From: Pseudomonadota bacterium
Lineage (GTDB): Bacteria > Pseudomonadota > Alphaproteobacteria > Rhizobiales > Tepidamorphaceae
Direction: 5' to 3'
Assembly (NCBI GenBank): GCA_023435545.1
Contig: JAEYRQ010000103.1
Coordinates: forward strand, 1 to 17,481
Length of the DNA: 17,481 nt
The notes beneath the pieces are model-generated. The model had not been told where the DNA came from and did not search any database. It was given only the letters and a program-made list of their open reading frames with translations. Each line of letters begins with the position of its first letter. The first letter of the stretch is position 1. The position numbers were made by a program, and so were the translations under genes. Positions 1 through 7,916 of this stretch are shown piece by piece.

Positions 1-58
1 CGCCGAGGCCGTGCCATACGGACCGGACTTCGGTGAGTGAAGGTATCGAGGGTCCGGA
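1..58 (+). other. Leader upstream of fabI, possibly the tail of a preceding gene
   Basis: The stretch is too short to identify a gene. One frame (from base 2) reads twelve codons, AEAVPYGPDFGE, and stops with TGA at 38-40. Another (from base 3) runs into a TGA at 60-62 that overlaps the fabI start. Either could be the end of an upstream gene and I cannot choose between them. A ribosome binding site GAGGG lies at 48-52, six bases before the fabI ATG at 59. Confidence 0.3.
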
Positions 59-883
59 ATGAGCGAGCCGCGCGGATTGATGGCGGGAAAACGCGGCCTC
101 ATCATGGGGATCGCCAACAACCGGTCGATCGCCTGGGGAATCGCGAAAGCCTGCGCCGCCGAAGGCGCCGCGCTGGCGCTGACCTACCAGGGCGACGCTC
201 TGCGCAAGCGGGTCGAGCCGCTGGCGGCCGAACTCGGCGCCACCGTCGTCGGCCATTGCGACGTCACCGAGGATTCGACGCTCGACGCCGTCTTCGCCAG
301 GTGCGCGGAACTTTACGGCGGCCTCGATTTCCTCGTCCATGCCATCGCCTTCTCCGACAAGGACCAGCTCGACGGCCGCTACGTCGACACGACGGCGGAC
401 AACTTCGCCAGGACGATGTTCATCTCCTGCTACTCCTTCACGGCAGTCGCCCAGCGCGCTGAGAAGCTGATGGCGGATGGCGGGTCGATGCTGACGCTGA
501 CCTACTACGGCGCCGAGAAGGTCATGCCGCACTACAACGTGATGGGCGTCGCCAAGGCCGCCCTGGAGGCGAGCGTGCGCTATCTGGCCGTCGATCTCGG
601 CGGCAAGGGCATCCGCGTCAACGCCATCTCGGCCGGCCCGATCAAGACGCTCGCCGCCTCGGGCATCGGCGACTTCCGCTACATCCTGAAGTGGAACGAA
701 TACAACGCGCCGCTGAAGCGCACCGTGACCACCGACGAGGTGGGCCAGTCGGCCGTGTACCTTCTCTCCGACATGGGCCGTGCGGTGACCGGCGAGATCC
801 ACCACGTCGATTCCGGCTACCATGTCGTTGGCATGAAGGCCGTCGACGCCCCCGACATCAGCGTCGTCAAGGACGAGGCATGA
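59..883 (+). CDS. fabI: Enoyl-[acyl-carrier-protein] reductase (NADH) FabI
   Basis: FabI reduces the trans-2 double bond of enoyl-ACP with NADH, the last step of each cytosolic fatty acid elongation cycle. The 274-residue protein has the usual FabI length and is a divergent short-chain dehydrogenase. The family's modified nucleotide loop G-I-A-N-N-R-S-I-A-W-G is at residues 17-27. The catalytic pair of the Y-x6-K motif is Tyr159 and Lys166. The NAISAGPIKTLAASGI segment that forms the substrate-binding loop is present, followed by the typical C-terminus with GEIHHVDSGYH. The start is well supported: GAGGG lies six bases upstream of the ATG. The residue equivalent to E. coli Gly93 (a triclosan contact) is Ala97 in HAIAFSD. 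The stop codon overlaps the next start as ATGA, so the downstream oxidoreductase is probably co-translated. Confidence 0.96.
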   Translation: MSEPRGLMAGKRGLIMGIANNRSIAWGIAKACAAEGAALALTYQGDALRKRVEPLAAELGATVVGHCDVTEDSTLDAVFARCAELYGGLDFLVHAIAFSDKDQLDGRYVDTTADNFARTMFISCYSFTAVAQRAEKLMADGGSMLTLTYYGAEKVMPHYNVMGVAKAALEASVRYLAVDLGGKGIRVNAISAGPIKTLAASGIGDFRYILKWNEYNAPLKRTVTTDEVGQSAVYLLSDMGRAVTGEIHHVDSGYHVVGMKAVDAPDISVVKDEA

Positions 884-1884
884 GCCGGACCAACAGGGTC
901 GTCCGCCTGAAGCGCCGTCCGGTCGGGATGGCGGCCCGCGAAGATTTCGAGATCGCCGACGAGCCGGTTCCCGAGCCCGGCGAGGGCGAGTTCCTCGTGC
1001 GCGTCGAATACGTCTCGCTCGATCCGGCCATGCGCGGCTGGATCTCGGCGGGCAAGTCCTACGTGCCGCCGGTCGAGATCGGCGCGCCGATGCGCTCGTT
1101 CTCGGCGGGCTACGTGGAGGCGTCCAATCATCCCGACTTCGCGGTCGGCGATGCGGTCGCGGGCCTCATCGGCGTCCAGCGCTACGCCGTCTCGAAGGGT
1201 GCGCGCGTCGCCAGGGTCGATCCCGCGCAGGCGCCGCTGCCGCGCTGGATCGGCGGACTGGGGATGCCCGGCCAAACCGCCTATTTCGGACTGCTCGATC
1301 TCGGCAAGCCGAAGCCCGGCGAGACCGTGGTGGTGTCAGCCGCTTCCGGCGCCGTCGGGTCGCTGGTCGGCCAGATCGCCAGAAATGTCGGCTGCCGAGC
1401 GGTCGGCATCGCCGGCGGACCGGAGAAATGCCGCTACGTGGTCGAGGAGCTGGGGTTCGACGCCTGCGTCGACTACAAGGCGGGCAATCTCGGCGCCGAC
1501 CTCGGCGCGGCCTGCCCGGACGGCGTCGACATCTACTACGAGAATGTCGGCGGCGAGATCTTCGACACCGTTCTCGGCCGGATGAACCTGTTCGGCCGTA
1601 TCCCGGTGTGCGGCATGATCTCCATGTACAATTCGACCGAGCCGCCGGCGCCGATCCGCAACATCCGCTCGATCCTCGTCAACCGCCTGACCGTGCGCGG
1701 CTTCATCGTCTTCGACTTCCAGGACCGGCTGGCCGAGGCCAACGAGGCGCTGGGCCGCTGGCACGCCGAGGGCAGGCTGAAGATGCGCGAAGACGTCCGA
1801 GAGGACGGCATCGACGCATTCCCCGACGTGCTCAACGAACTCTACACCGGCGGCAATCTCGGCAAGCTGGTGCTGAAGCTGTGA
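880..1884 (+). CDS. NADP-dependent oxidoreductase, zinc-free MDR family (alkenal/one reductase, PTGR/CurA-like)
   Basis: This is a 334-residue medium-chain dehydrogenase/reductase of the zinc-independent group that includes prostaglandin/leukotriene reductases, plant 2-alkenal reductase and E. coli CurA. Members reduce the C=C bond of alpha,beta-unsaturated aldehydes or ketones with NADPH. The N-terminal catalytic domain (about 1-125) has the family signature SLDPAMRGWI (46-55). The Rossmann loop SAASGAVGS is at 153-161, and AGGPEKC (178-184) carries the lysine expected to bind the NADPH 2'-phosphate. YYENVGG and the G-M-I-S-M-Y-N segment follow, both typical of the family. No zinc-binding cysteine set is seen. 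The start ATG at 880 overlaps the fabI stop; the frame is open further upstream but that part runs inside fabI. The natural substrate cannot be read from sequence. Detoxification of lipid-derived enals would fit the fabI context but is inference. Confidence 0.9.
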   Translation: MSRTNRVVRLKRRPVGMAAREDFEIADEPVPEPGEGEFLVRVEYVSLDPAMRGWISAGKSYVPPVEIGAPMRSFSAGYVEASNHPDFAVGDAVAGLIGVQRYAVSKGARVARVDPAQAPLPRWIGGLGMPGQTAYFGLLDLGKPKPGETVVVSAASGAVGSLVGQIARNVGCRAVGIAGGPEKCRYVVEELGFDACVDYKAGNLGADLGAACPDGVDIYYENVGGEIFDTVLGRMNLFGRIPVCGMISMYNSTEPPAPIRNIRSILVNRLTVRGFIVFDFQDRLAEANEALGRWHAEGRLKMREDVREDGIDAFPDVLNELYTGGNLGKLVLKL

Positions 1885-1930
1885 GCGCTCCGGCCTTCAT
1901 GTGCCGCCGACCCGCAGCGGCGACTCGTTC

Positions 1931-2542
1931 GTGAGCCGATTCGAGCCGCCGGCCTCCAACCTGTACCTGATCCGCCACGGCGAGACCGACTGGAACGTCG
2001 AGGGCCGGCTGCAGGGCCAGCGCGACATTCCGATCAACGCCAAGGGGCGCGTGCAGGCACAGCGCAATGGCGAGGCTCTTGCCGGCATCCTGGCGGCCGC
2101 GGGCCGTGATCCCTCCGCGCTCGACTGGGTGGCGAGCCCCCTGTCTCGCGCCCGCGAGACCATGGAGATCCTGCGCGCGGCGATGGGTCTCGATCCCGCC
2201 GGATACCGGCTCGATCCCCGACTCGTCGAGATTTCCTTTGGCGAGTGGGAGGGTTCGACCCTGCCGGAACTGAAGCTGCGCGATCCGCTCGGTCACGCAG
2301 CCCGCAAGGCCGACAAGTGGGGCTTCGTGCCGCCGAGCGGCGAAAGCTACGAAATGCTGTCCGAGCGCATCGCGCCGTGGCTGTCGGGCCTTGCTGCCGA
2401 CACCGTCTGCGTTGCCCATGGCGGCATCACCCGGGTGGCGCGAGGCCTTCTTGAAGGGGTCCCGCCGGCCGAGATCCCTATCCTGCCGATCCGCCAGGAC
2501 CGCATCTACGTCTGGTCCGGCGGCCGCTCGGACTGGGCGTGA
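1931..2542 (+). CDS. Histidine phosphatase family protein (phosphoglycerate mutase-like)
   Basis: The protein of about 203 residues belongs to the histidine phosphatase superfamily, branch 1. The phospho-acceptor motif L-I-R-H-G-E-T is near the N-terminus (His16). SPLSRARET carries the second conserved arginine, EISFGEWEG the conserved acid, and V-A-H-G-G near residue 160 the second catalytic histidine. The family covers cofactor-dependent phosphoglycerate mutases, fructose-2,6-bisphosphatases, cobalamin and sugar phosphatases and others. This small form is usually a phosphatase of unknown substrate. The start is uncertain: two in-frame GTG codons, at 1901 and 1931, are possible and neither has a good ribosome binding site. 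I prefer 1931 because it leaves a normal-length N-terminus before RHG; with 1901 the protein would be 213 residues. The gene sits between the oxidoreductase and aroC, as a related phosphatase does in other Rhizobiales. Confidence 0.88.
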   Translation: MSRFEPPASNLYLIRHGETDWNVEGRLQGQRDIPINAKGRVQAQRNGEALAGILAAAGRDPSALDWVASPLSRARETMEILRAAMGLDPAGYRLDPRLVEISFGEWEGSTLPELKLRDPLGHAARKADKWGFVPPSGESYEMLSERIAPWLSGLAADTVCVAHGGITRVARGLLEGVPPAEIPILPIRQDRIYVWSGGRSDWA

Positions 2543-2563
2543 GGCTTGACGCAACCGCGCCGT

Positions 2564-2592
2564 TTGACGGCGTGGCGGCGGCCTTCTAGAAC
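2564..2592 (+). promoter_or_regulatory. Predicted sigma-70-type promoter of aroC
   Basis: A -35 element TTGACG (2564-2569) and a -10 element TAGAAC (2587-2592) are separated by exactly 17 bases. They match the consensus at five and four of six positions. Transcription would begin near 2599, leaving a leader of about 20 bases before the aroC ATG at 2621. A second TTGACG occurs 18 bases upstream (2546-2551). The position argues against any aroC start upstream of 2621. Confidence 0.55.
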
Positions 2593-2620
2593 GCCCTCTC
2601 ATCACCTCGGGCGTTACGCG

Positions 2621-3709
2621 ATGTCGCACAACACCTTCGGCCACCTGTTCCGCGTCACCACCTGGGGCGAGAGCCACGGGCCGGCGATCGGCTGCGTCGT
2701 CGACGGCTGTCCGCCGCTGATCCCGCTGGACGAAAGCGACATCCAGCCCTGGCTCGACCGGCGCAGACCCGGCCAGTCGAAATACACCACCCAGCGGCGC
2801 GAGCCGGACGAAGTCCGCATCCTGTCGGGGGTCTATACGAACGACGATGGCCGGCAGGTGACGACCGGCACCCCGATCTCCCTGGTGATCGACAACGTCG
2901 ACCAGCGATCGAAGGACTATTCCGGGATCGCCGCGAGCTATCGCCCCGGCCATGCCGACTTCACCTATGAGGCGAAGTACGGCATTCGCGATCCGCGCGG
3001 CGGCGGCCGCTCTTCCGCTCGCGAGACGGCAATGCGCGTCGCCGCCGGCGCCATCGCCCGCAAGGTGGTGCCGGGGATGAGCGTGCGCGGTGCGCTGGTG
3101 CAGGTGGGGCCGCACCGCATCGATCCCGAGCGCTGGGACTGGGAGGAGGTCGACCGCAATCCGTTCTTCTGCCCGGACGCCAAGACGGCCGAGCTCTGGG
3201 CCGACTTTCTCGATGGCGTTCGCAAGGCCGGCTCCTCCACCGGCGCGGTGGTGGAGGTCGTCGCCGAGGGCGTTCCGGCGGGCCTCGGGGCGCCCATCTA
3301 CGCCAAGCTCGACCAGGACGTCGCGTCCGCGCTGATGTCGATCAACGCGGTGAAGGGCGTGGAGATCGGCGCTGGCTTCGCCGCAGCCGCGCTGTCTGGC
3401 GAGGACAATGCCGACGAGATGCGCATGGGCAACGACGGGTCGGTGCAGTTTCTGTCGAACAATGCCGGAGGAATCCTGGGCGGTATCTCCACCGGCCAGC
3501 CGGTCGTCGCTCGCTTCGCGGTGAAGCCGACCTCGTCGATCCTCACCCCGCGCCGCACGGTGACGCGCGAGGGCACCGACGCCGACATCTCGACGAAGGG
3601 TCGCCACGACCCCTGCGTGGGCATCCGTGCGGTGCCGGTCGGAGAGGCGATGCTGGCCATCACCATCGCCGACCACTATCTCCGTCACCGGGCGCAGGTT
3701 GGCGGGTGA
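2621..3709 (+). CDS. aroC: Chorismate synthase
   Basis: AroC converts 5-enolpyruvylshikimate-3-phosphate to chorismate with loss of phosphate, using reduced FMN as a catalytic cofactor. It is the last common step of aromatic amino acid, folate and quinone synthesis. The 362-residue protein has normal length and all three family signatures: [10 protein letters not shown] (16-25), [18 protein letters not shown] (127-144) and the [20 protein letters not shown] block near 311-330. RPGHADFTY (108-116) is also conserved. The start is set by the [13 protein letters not shown]-terminus typical of AroC. The frame extends upstream to a TTG at 2546, but that stretch overlaps the predicted promoter. No ribosome binding site is evident before the ATG. 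The gene follows the phosphatase gene after 78 bases and has its own likely promoter. Confidence 0.96.
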   Translation: MSHNTFGHLFRVTTWGESHGPAIGCVVDGCPPLIPLDESDIQPWLDRRRPGQSKYTTQRREPDEVRILSGVYTNDDGRQVTTGTPISLVIDNVDQRSKDYSGIAASYRPGHADFTYEAKYGIRDPRGGGRSSARETAMRVAAGAIARKVVPGMSVRGALVQVGPHRIDPERWDWEEVDRNPFFCPDAKTAELWADFLDGVRKAGSSTGAVVEVVAEGVPAGLGAPIYAKLDQDVASALMSINAVKGVEIGAGFAAAALSGEDNADEMRMGNDGSVQFLSNNAGGILGGISTGQPVVARFAVKPTSSILTPRRTVTREGTDADISTKGRHDPCVGIRAVPVGEAMLAITIADHYLRHRAQVGG

Positions 3710-3765
3710 GGTCGCGCGGTGAGTGAACCGATAGCGTCGCGTTCGACGCACAGCAGGGATCTGGA

Positions 3766-4872
3766 ATGACCGAGGACATGCGACGCGTCGCAGACGCGAT
3801 CCGGGCCATCGAGCGCGGCGAGATCGTCGTCGTCACCGACGACGACGACCGGGAGAACGAGGGCGACCTGGTGATGGCGGCCGTCCACGCCACACCCGAG
3901 AAGCTCGCCTTCATCGTTCGCCACACCGCCGGCATCGTCTGCACGCCGATGACGCGCGAGGACGCGCGCCGGCTGAGGCTCGATCCGATGGTCGCCGACA
4001 ACGACGCTCCGCACGGCACCGCCTTCACCATCTCGGTGGACTTCCGGCACGGCACCACCACCGGCATCTCGGCGGACGACCGCTGCGCAACCGTGCGCGG
4101 CCTTGCCAATCCGAACGCCGGACCCGCCGATTTCGTCCGCCCCGGCCACATCTTTCCGCTCGTCGCCAAGGAGGGCGGCGTGCTGATGCGCTCCGGCCAT
4201 ACCGAGGCAGCCGTCGACCTGTGCCGGCTCGCCGGCCTGCCTCCGGTCGGCGTCATCTGCGAGCTCGTCAACGACGACGGTACGGTCAAGCGCGGCGCCC
4301 AGGTGTCCGCGTTCGCCGCCGAGCACGGCTTCAAGACGGTCTCGGTCGCCGATCTGATCGCCTACCGCCAGCGCCAGGAGCGGCTGGTCGAGCGCATAGA
4401 GGAGACCCGCGTCGAGACCTTCGCCGGTCCGGCGACCGCCATCACCTACCGCACCCCATGGGACCCGATGCAGCATCTGGCGCTCGTCTTCGGCGATATT
4501 CGCGACGGCCGCGGCGTGCCGGTCCGCCTGCATCTGGAGACCGTCTTCGACGACGTGTTCGGGGCGAGCCGCCCGCTCGACCACATCGTCGAGCAGATCG
4601 CGAGGAACGGGCGCGGCGTCGTCGTCTACCTGCGCGAAGGCTCCGTGGGTGGCGCGCGCGGCCAGAGCCGGCGTGCCCGCGAAGTGCCAGGTGACGACCA
4701 CGAGACGGCGCAGAGCCGCGAGGAGCAGTGGCTGGAGATCGGCCTCGGCGCCCAGATCCTGCGCGACCTCGGCGTGTCCACCATCCGCCTCCTCACCACC
4801 CGCACGCGCCACTATGTGGGTCTAGGCGGCTTCGGCATCGAGATCGAGTCGACCGAGTTCATCGACGGATAG
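3766..4872 (+). CDS. ribB: 3,4-dihydroxy-2-butanone-4-phosphate synthase with a degenerate GTP cyclohydrolase II domain (RibBX type)
   Basis: The N-terminal half (about 1-205) is RibB, which makes 3,4-dihydroxy-2-butanone 4-phosphate from ribulose 5-phosphate for riboflavin synthesis. It has the acidic metal-binding loop D-D-D-D-R-E-N-E-G-D-L (25-35), RHTAGIVC (52-59), HGTAFTISVD (83-92), RPGHIFPLVAKEGGVLMRSGHTEAAVD (125-151, the most conserved block) and GVICE. The C-terminal half (about 215-368) has the GTP cyclohydrolase II fold but is not expected to work. The three zinc cysteines of H-S-E-C and R-C-D-C-G are replaced by Thr259, Pro270 and Asp272, and the catalytic Q-E-G-R-G-I-G motif reads EGSVGGA. 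Proteobacterial fusions of this kind are known as RibBX, and a separate RibA is then needed elsewhere. A plausible ribosome binding site AGGGATCTGGA precedes the ATG. The 56-base gap after aroC leaves no room for an FMN riboswitch. The gene ends 9 bases from the convergent cyclase gene. Confidence 0.92.
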   Translation: MTEDMRRVADAIRAIERGEIVVVTDDDDRENEGDLVMAAVHATPEKLAFIVRHTAGIVCTPMTREDARRLRLDPMVADNDAPHGTAFTISVDFRHGTTTGISADDRCATVRGLANPNAGPADFVRPGHIFPLVAKEGGVLMRSGHTEAAVDLCRLAGLPPVGVICELVNDDGTVKRGAQVSAFAAEHGFKTVSVADLIAYRQRQERLVERIEETRVETFAGPATAITYRTPWDPMQHLALVFGDIRDGRGVPVRLHLETVFDDVFGASRPLDHIVEQIARNGRGVVVYLREGSVGGARGQSRRAREVPGDDHETAQSREEQWLEIGLGAQILRDLGVSTIRLLTTRTRHYVGLGGFGIEIESTEFIDG

Positions 4873-4881
4873 GAGCCGCCG

Positions 4882-6930
4882 CTACTTCTCGGCCATGACG
4901 CTGACGCCGTCCCAGTCGCCCTTGGGCGGTTCGGACAGGTACTTCCGGCAGCGGGCGATCATCAGGCGCGAGGGCGCGTCGTCGCCACGCAGCAGGATCG
5001 TCTGCTCGAAAAAGCGGATCGCGGTGGCAAAATCGCCCCAGGTGTAGCAGGCGAATCCCTCCTCGTAGGACCCGACCCAGTCCGGGACCGGCTCGCCGGC
5101 GAGCCCCACCAGTTCATGGATCTTCATCCCGCTGGCGCGCCCGTAGACGGCGACCTTGTCGACGAGGCGGGTCGAGATGGCGGCGCCGGCGAGCTCGCGG
5201 GTGCGCTGACCGATAAGGATTGCGGTGCCGTACAGCTTATTGGCACCCTCGAGCCGGCTGGCAACATTCACGGCGTCGCCGATCACCGTGTAGTTCAGCC
5301 GGCTCTCGGAGCCGACATTGCCGACCAGAACCTCGCCGCTGTTGAGGCCGATGCGAACGCCGAGGGGCCGGCCGGCATCGTCCATGAGGCCGCTGTCGCC
5401 GATGGCGCGGACGGCAGCAAGCGCGGCGCGGCAGGCATTGGCGGCATGCTGCGGGTCGTCGTGTGGAGCTCCCCAGAACGCCATCACCGCATCGCCGATA
5501 TACTTGTCCACCGTGCCTCTCTCGGCCTGCACGGCGGTGGTGGCAAGGTCGAGGTAGCGACCGAGCAGCGGCACGATGCGCTCGCCGAGACGCTCGGAAA
5601 GTCCCGTGAAGCCGGCGACGTCGGCGAACATGATGGTCAGTTCGCGGCGCACGCCACCGGGGCGCGCCTCGATCCCCTCGGCAAGCAGCATGCGCACCAC
5701 CTCGTCCGGCAGATAGAGGCGGAACGCCGAAAGGCCGCCCGCCATCCGGTGGATCGTGCCCGACAGTTCGTCCAACTCGGCCAGGCGCGAGGGGTGGTAG
5801 GAGACGCGTTCGAGTTCGAAACGCTCGACGTGGGCGATCTCGCCGGCGACGGTGCCGAGCGGACGGGCGATCAGGCGCCGTCCCAGCCACGCCGACAGGG
5901 CTGCGGCCGCGACCACGAGCGCAAGGATGCCGAGGGCGAGGCGGGTGGTGGTCGCCTGGATTTCGCCGAGGAACTCCATCTCGGGGATGACGACGGCCAG
6001 CGTCCAGTCGGCAAAGGCGAGCGGCGAGAGCCGCACGTTGTAGGCCTCCCGATCTTCGTCGATCAGCCGCAGGTCGCGCCCTTCACCCATCGCGCGGCCG
6101 GCCATAGCCTCGGCGACGGCGCTGCGGGCGATCGGCAGCAGCGGATCGAGGTCGAGACGGGTCCCCATCAGTTCGTCGGCATCCGGGTCAGGAACCGCGA
6201 CCGGCGTACCGTCCGCGCGCAGGATGAAGGCCGAGCCGCTCTCCCCCACCGCCAGCCCCGCCAGGAACCGCGACAGCCGGTCGTGCTCGATCATCACCGC
6301 AAGCACTCCCTGCCGGGTGGTGTAGAGGTCCACGGGACCGGCGAAGGCGAGCGCCGGCCGTCGTCCGGTCGGGTGGACCTCGACCTCGAGCCAGTGCGGG
6401 CCGTCGCGGTCGAAGGTGGTGGTGTACCAGTCCTGTTCGGTGGACTGGTACGTGGTGAGCTCGAAACGCCGATCGAGAAACTCGATGTCGCTCGGATAGA
6501 CCTTGTAGATGTCGGTGCGGCGGGTGAGGGCGCCGCCCATCTGTCCGATCTCCATCATCTCCAGCTGTTCGTCGCCCAGCTTGTGAGCGGCGAAGAAATC
6601 GCCGTCGGGCCAGCCGAAGGCGATCCAGGACACGGATGGTTGCGCCTGCAGCTGGGACAGGAAGACGAACTCGCGCTTGTCCGCCTCGCGGGTCTGCAGG
6701 ACGTTCTGGAAGAACAGCGTGCGGATGGCCCAGAAGGCGGACCGGCCCTGGGTCGCGATCTGGCTGATCTCGTCCTCGACCTGCGCGACGATCTGGCGGT
6801 TGATGGTGTCGGCGAGCACGCGGGAATTGCTCTCCGCGGTCCGCCACCACAACAGATGAACGATCGCCGCGGTGACCGCGATGGAGGCGAGCACCAGCGC
6901 GGTGAGTGCAAAGCGGATGCCGACGCGCAT
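4882..6930 (-). CDS. Membrane-bound class III adenylate cyclase with periplasmic Cache-like sensor and HAMP-like linker
   Basis: The 682-residue protein should make cAMP from ATP in response to a periplasmic signal. A first membrane segment (about 7-29) is followed by a periplasmic region of roughly 300 residues with Cache-like features (for example SGSAFILRADGTPVAVPDP at 231-249). A second membrane segment lies at about 330-349, then a HAMP-like stretch (351-405). The catalytic domain (about 428-605) has both metal aspartates, Asp437 in FADVAGFT and Asp480 in YIGDAV. The purine-selecting pair Lys476 and Thr548 indicates ATP rather than GTP. The transition-state residues Asn555 and Arg559 are in GDAVNVASRLE. 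All catalytic residues are intact. The C-terminus (about 620-665) resembles a single TPR helix pair. A G-rich stretch just before the ATG may serve as the binding site. The upstream 155 bases hold the terminator of the neighbouring hydrolase and presumably this gene's promoter. Confidence 0.92.
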   Translation of the reverse strand: MRVGIRFALTALVLASIAVTAAIVHLLWWRTAESNSRVLADTINRQIVAQVEDEISQIATQGRSAFWAIRTLFFQNVLQTREADKREFVFLSQLQAQPSVSWIAFGWPDGDFFAAHKLGDEQLEMMEIGQMGGALTRRTDIYKVYPSDIEFLDRRFELTTYQSTEQDWYTTTFDRDGPHWLEVEVHPTGRRPALAFAGPVDLYTTRQGVLAVMIEHDRLSRFLAGLAVGESGSAFILRADGTPVAVPDPDADELMGTRLDLDPLLPIARSAVAEAMAGRAMGEGRDLRLIDEDREAYNVRLSPLAFADWTLAVVIPEMEFLGEIQATTTRLALGILALVVAAAALSAWLGRRLIARPLGTVAGEIAHVERFELERVSYHPSRLAELDELSGTIHRMAGGLSAFRLYLPDEVVRMLLAEGIEARPGGVRRELTIMFADVAGFTGLSERLGERIVPLLGRYLDLATTAVQAERGTVDKYIGDAVMAFWGAPHDDPQHAANACRAALAAVRAIGDSGLMDDAGRPLGVRIGLNSGEVLVGNVGSESRLNYTVIGDAVNVASRLEGANKLYGTAILIGQRTRELAGAAISTRLVDKVAVYGRASGMKIHELVGLAGEPVPDWVGSYEEGFACYTWGDFATAIRFFEQTILLRGDDAPSRLMIARCRKYLSEPPKGDWDGVSVMAEK

Positions 6931-7009
6931 GAATGCCCCCCGCGACCAGCCGCCATTGTGCCGCAGCGCGCGGGGAATGCGAACGATTTCCGTGACGGCG
7001 GCGGCAGAG

Positions 7010-7041
7010 AAAAAGGGGCCCCGGCCCGTCTGGTCCGGGGC
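7010..7041 (-). terminator. Rho-independent terminator after the alpha/beta hydrolase gene
   Basis: Read on the minus strand, a perfect 7-base stem GCCCCGG / CCGGGGC (7035-7041 with 7018-7024) and a 10-base loop are followed by CCC and a run of five T (7014-7010). It starts 44 bases beyond the hydrolase stop codon. It should end that transcript before the cyclase gene, so the cyclase is probably transcribed separately. There is no T-run on the plus strand, so it looks one-directional. Confidence 0.82.
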
Positions 7042-7085
7042 TCAGGTGGTGGAGGGGAGGCAAACGAGGCGAGTGGTGCGGCCGA

Positions 7086-7916
7086 TCACGCGGCCCGCTC
7101 CATCGGCGCAACCAGGCCATCGCGACGCCAGTCGCGGACGAGCCGGCGGCAGAGTTCGGCATGGGTGACCGGCAGCATGTGGCCGGCACCGGGAATCGAC
7201 ACGCAGTCGGCCTTCGGCAGTACGCCCAGCACGGCGCGGGACGTCGCGATCGCCGCCTTGGGCGAGTTGCGCCCGGTGACGATGAGGGCGGGAGCGCTCA
7301 CCGCCGCCAGATCGGTGAGTGAGGGCGCCCCGCAAAAGCCGGCCTCGAAGTTGCGCGCCACGCTCGCGGCCTTGCCCGTGAACAGTTCGCGGCGATCCTC
7401 GGGCAGCGAGGCCCAGCTACCCTTGCCGTTCCAGTAGTCGACGAAGCCGTGCATGGCGGCCTGCGGCTGTCCCAGCGCCACATGCTCCTCGACCATGCGC
7501 GAGACCCATACGATCTCGGACAGGTACCAGCGGGCGGTCGCGCCAAGATCGCGCAGGACGCCGAAGACGGTGGGCTCGACCAGGAACAGGCTCGCCACCT
7601 TCTCCGGCCGCGCGAGCGCAAAGGCCAGCGCCACTGCGGCGCCGTAGGAGTGGGCGACGACATCGACGGGGCCGGGGACATCGCGCAGGGCGCGGTCGAT
7701 CGCCGGGAACTCGTCGGTGAATCGGAATGGAGCGCCTTCAGGCCAGGCGGGAGTCGCGCCGTAGCCGGTCAGGTCGGGCGCGATCGGCACGGCGGACGCG
7801 TCCAGGTCCTCGGCGTAGGCCCGCCACATCCGGCCGGAGCTGAGCGAGCCGTGCAGGAAGAGCACGGGCCGCGCGGTCCGGCCGGAGGCAGGGACAGGAC
7901 GGTCAGCGCCCGCCAT
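7086..7916 (-). CDS. Alpha/beta fold hydrolase
   Basis: The 276-residue serine hydrolase has the alpha/beta fold. The oxyanion-hole motif L-F-L-H-G-S is at 19-24, the nucleophile elbow AHSYGAA has Ser90, and the catalytic histidine is His246 in GAGHML. The acid usually found in a G-x-x-D motif after strand beta-7 is missing: the segment reads TGRNSPK (214-220). Glu114 in LVEPTVF, after strand beta-6, is a candidate replacement. No signal peptide is seen, so it is probably cytoplasmic. The ATG at 7916 lies inside the end of the DUF1127 gene, giving a 14-base overlap that suggests coupled translation; a longer frame reaching 7958 would overlap that gene further. The substrate (ester, epoxide, haloalkane or C-C bond) cannot be told from sequence. 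A terminator follows at 7010-7041. Confidence 0.87.
   Translation of the reverse strand: MAGADRPVPASGRTARPVLFLHGSLSSGRMWRAYAEDLDASAVPIAPDLTGYGATPAWPEGAPFRFTDEFPAIDRALRDVPGPVDVVAHSYGAAVALAFALARPEKVASLFLVEPTVFGVLRDLGATARWYLSEIVWVSRMVEEHVALGQPQAAMHGFVDYWNGKGSWASLPEDRRELFTGKAASVARNFEAGFCGAPSLTDLAAVSAPALIVTGRNSPKAAIATSRAVLGVLPKADCVSIPGAGHMLPVTHAELCRRLVRDWRRDGLVAPMERAA

Noticed and set aside
2546..2620. TTG at 2546 as start of aroC
   Set aside because: The extra 25 residues are unlike AroC and overlap the predicted promoter.
1832..3751. 639-codon open frame on the minus strand opposite the phosphatase gene and aroC
   Set aside because: It mirrors aroC and its neighbour, is rich in Arg/Ala/His as antisense frames in G+C-rich DNA are, and resembles no family.
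3710..3765. Possible FMN riboswitch before ribB
   Set aside because: Only 56 bases separate aroC from ribB, too few for an RFN element, and no such motif is visible.
5116..7437. 773-codon open frame on the plus strand opposite the adenylate cyclase
   Set aside because: The opposite strand encodes a complete cyclase with all catalytic residues; the antisense frame is a composition artefact.
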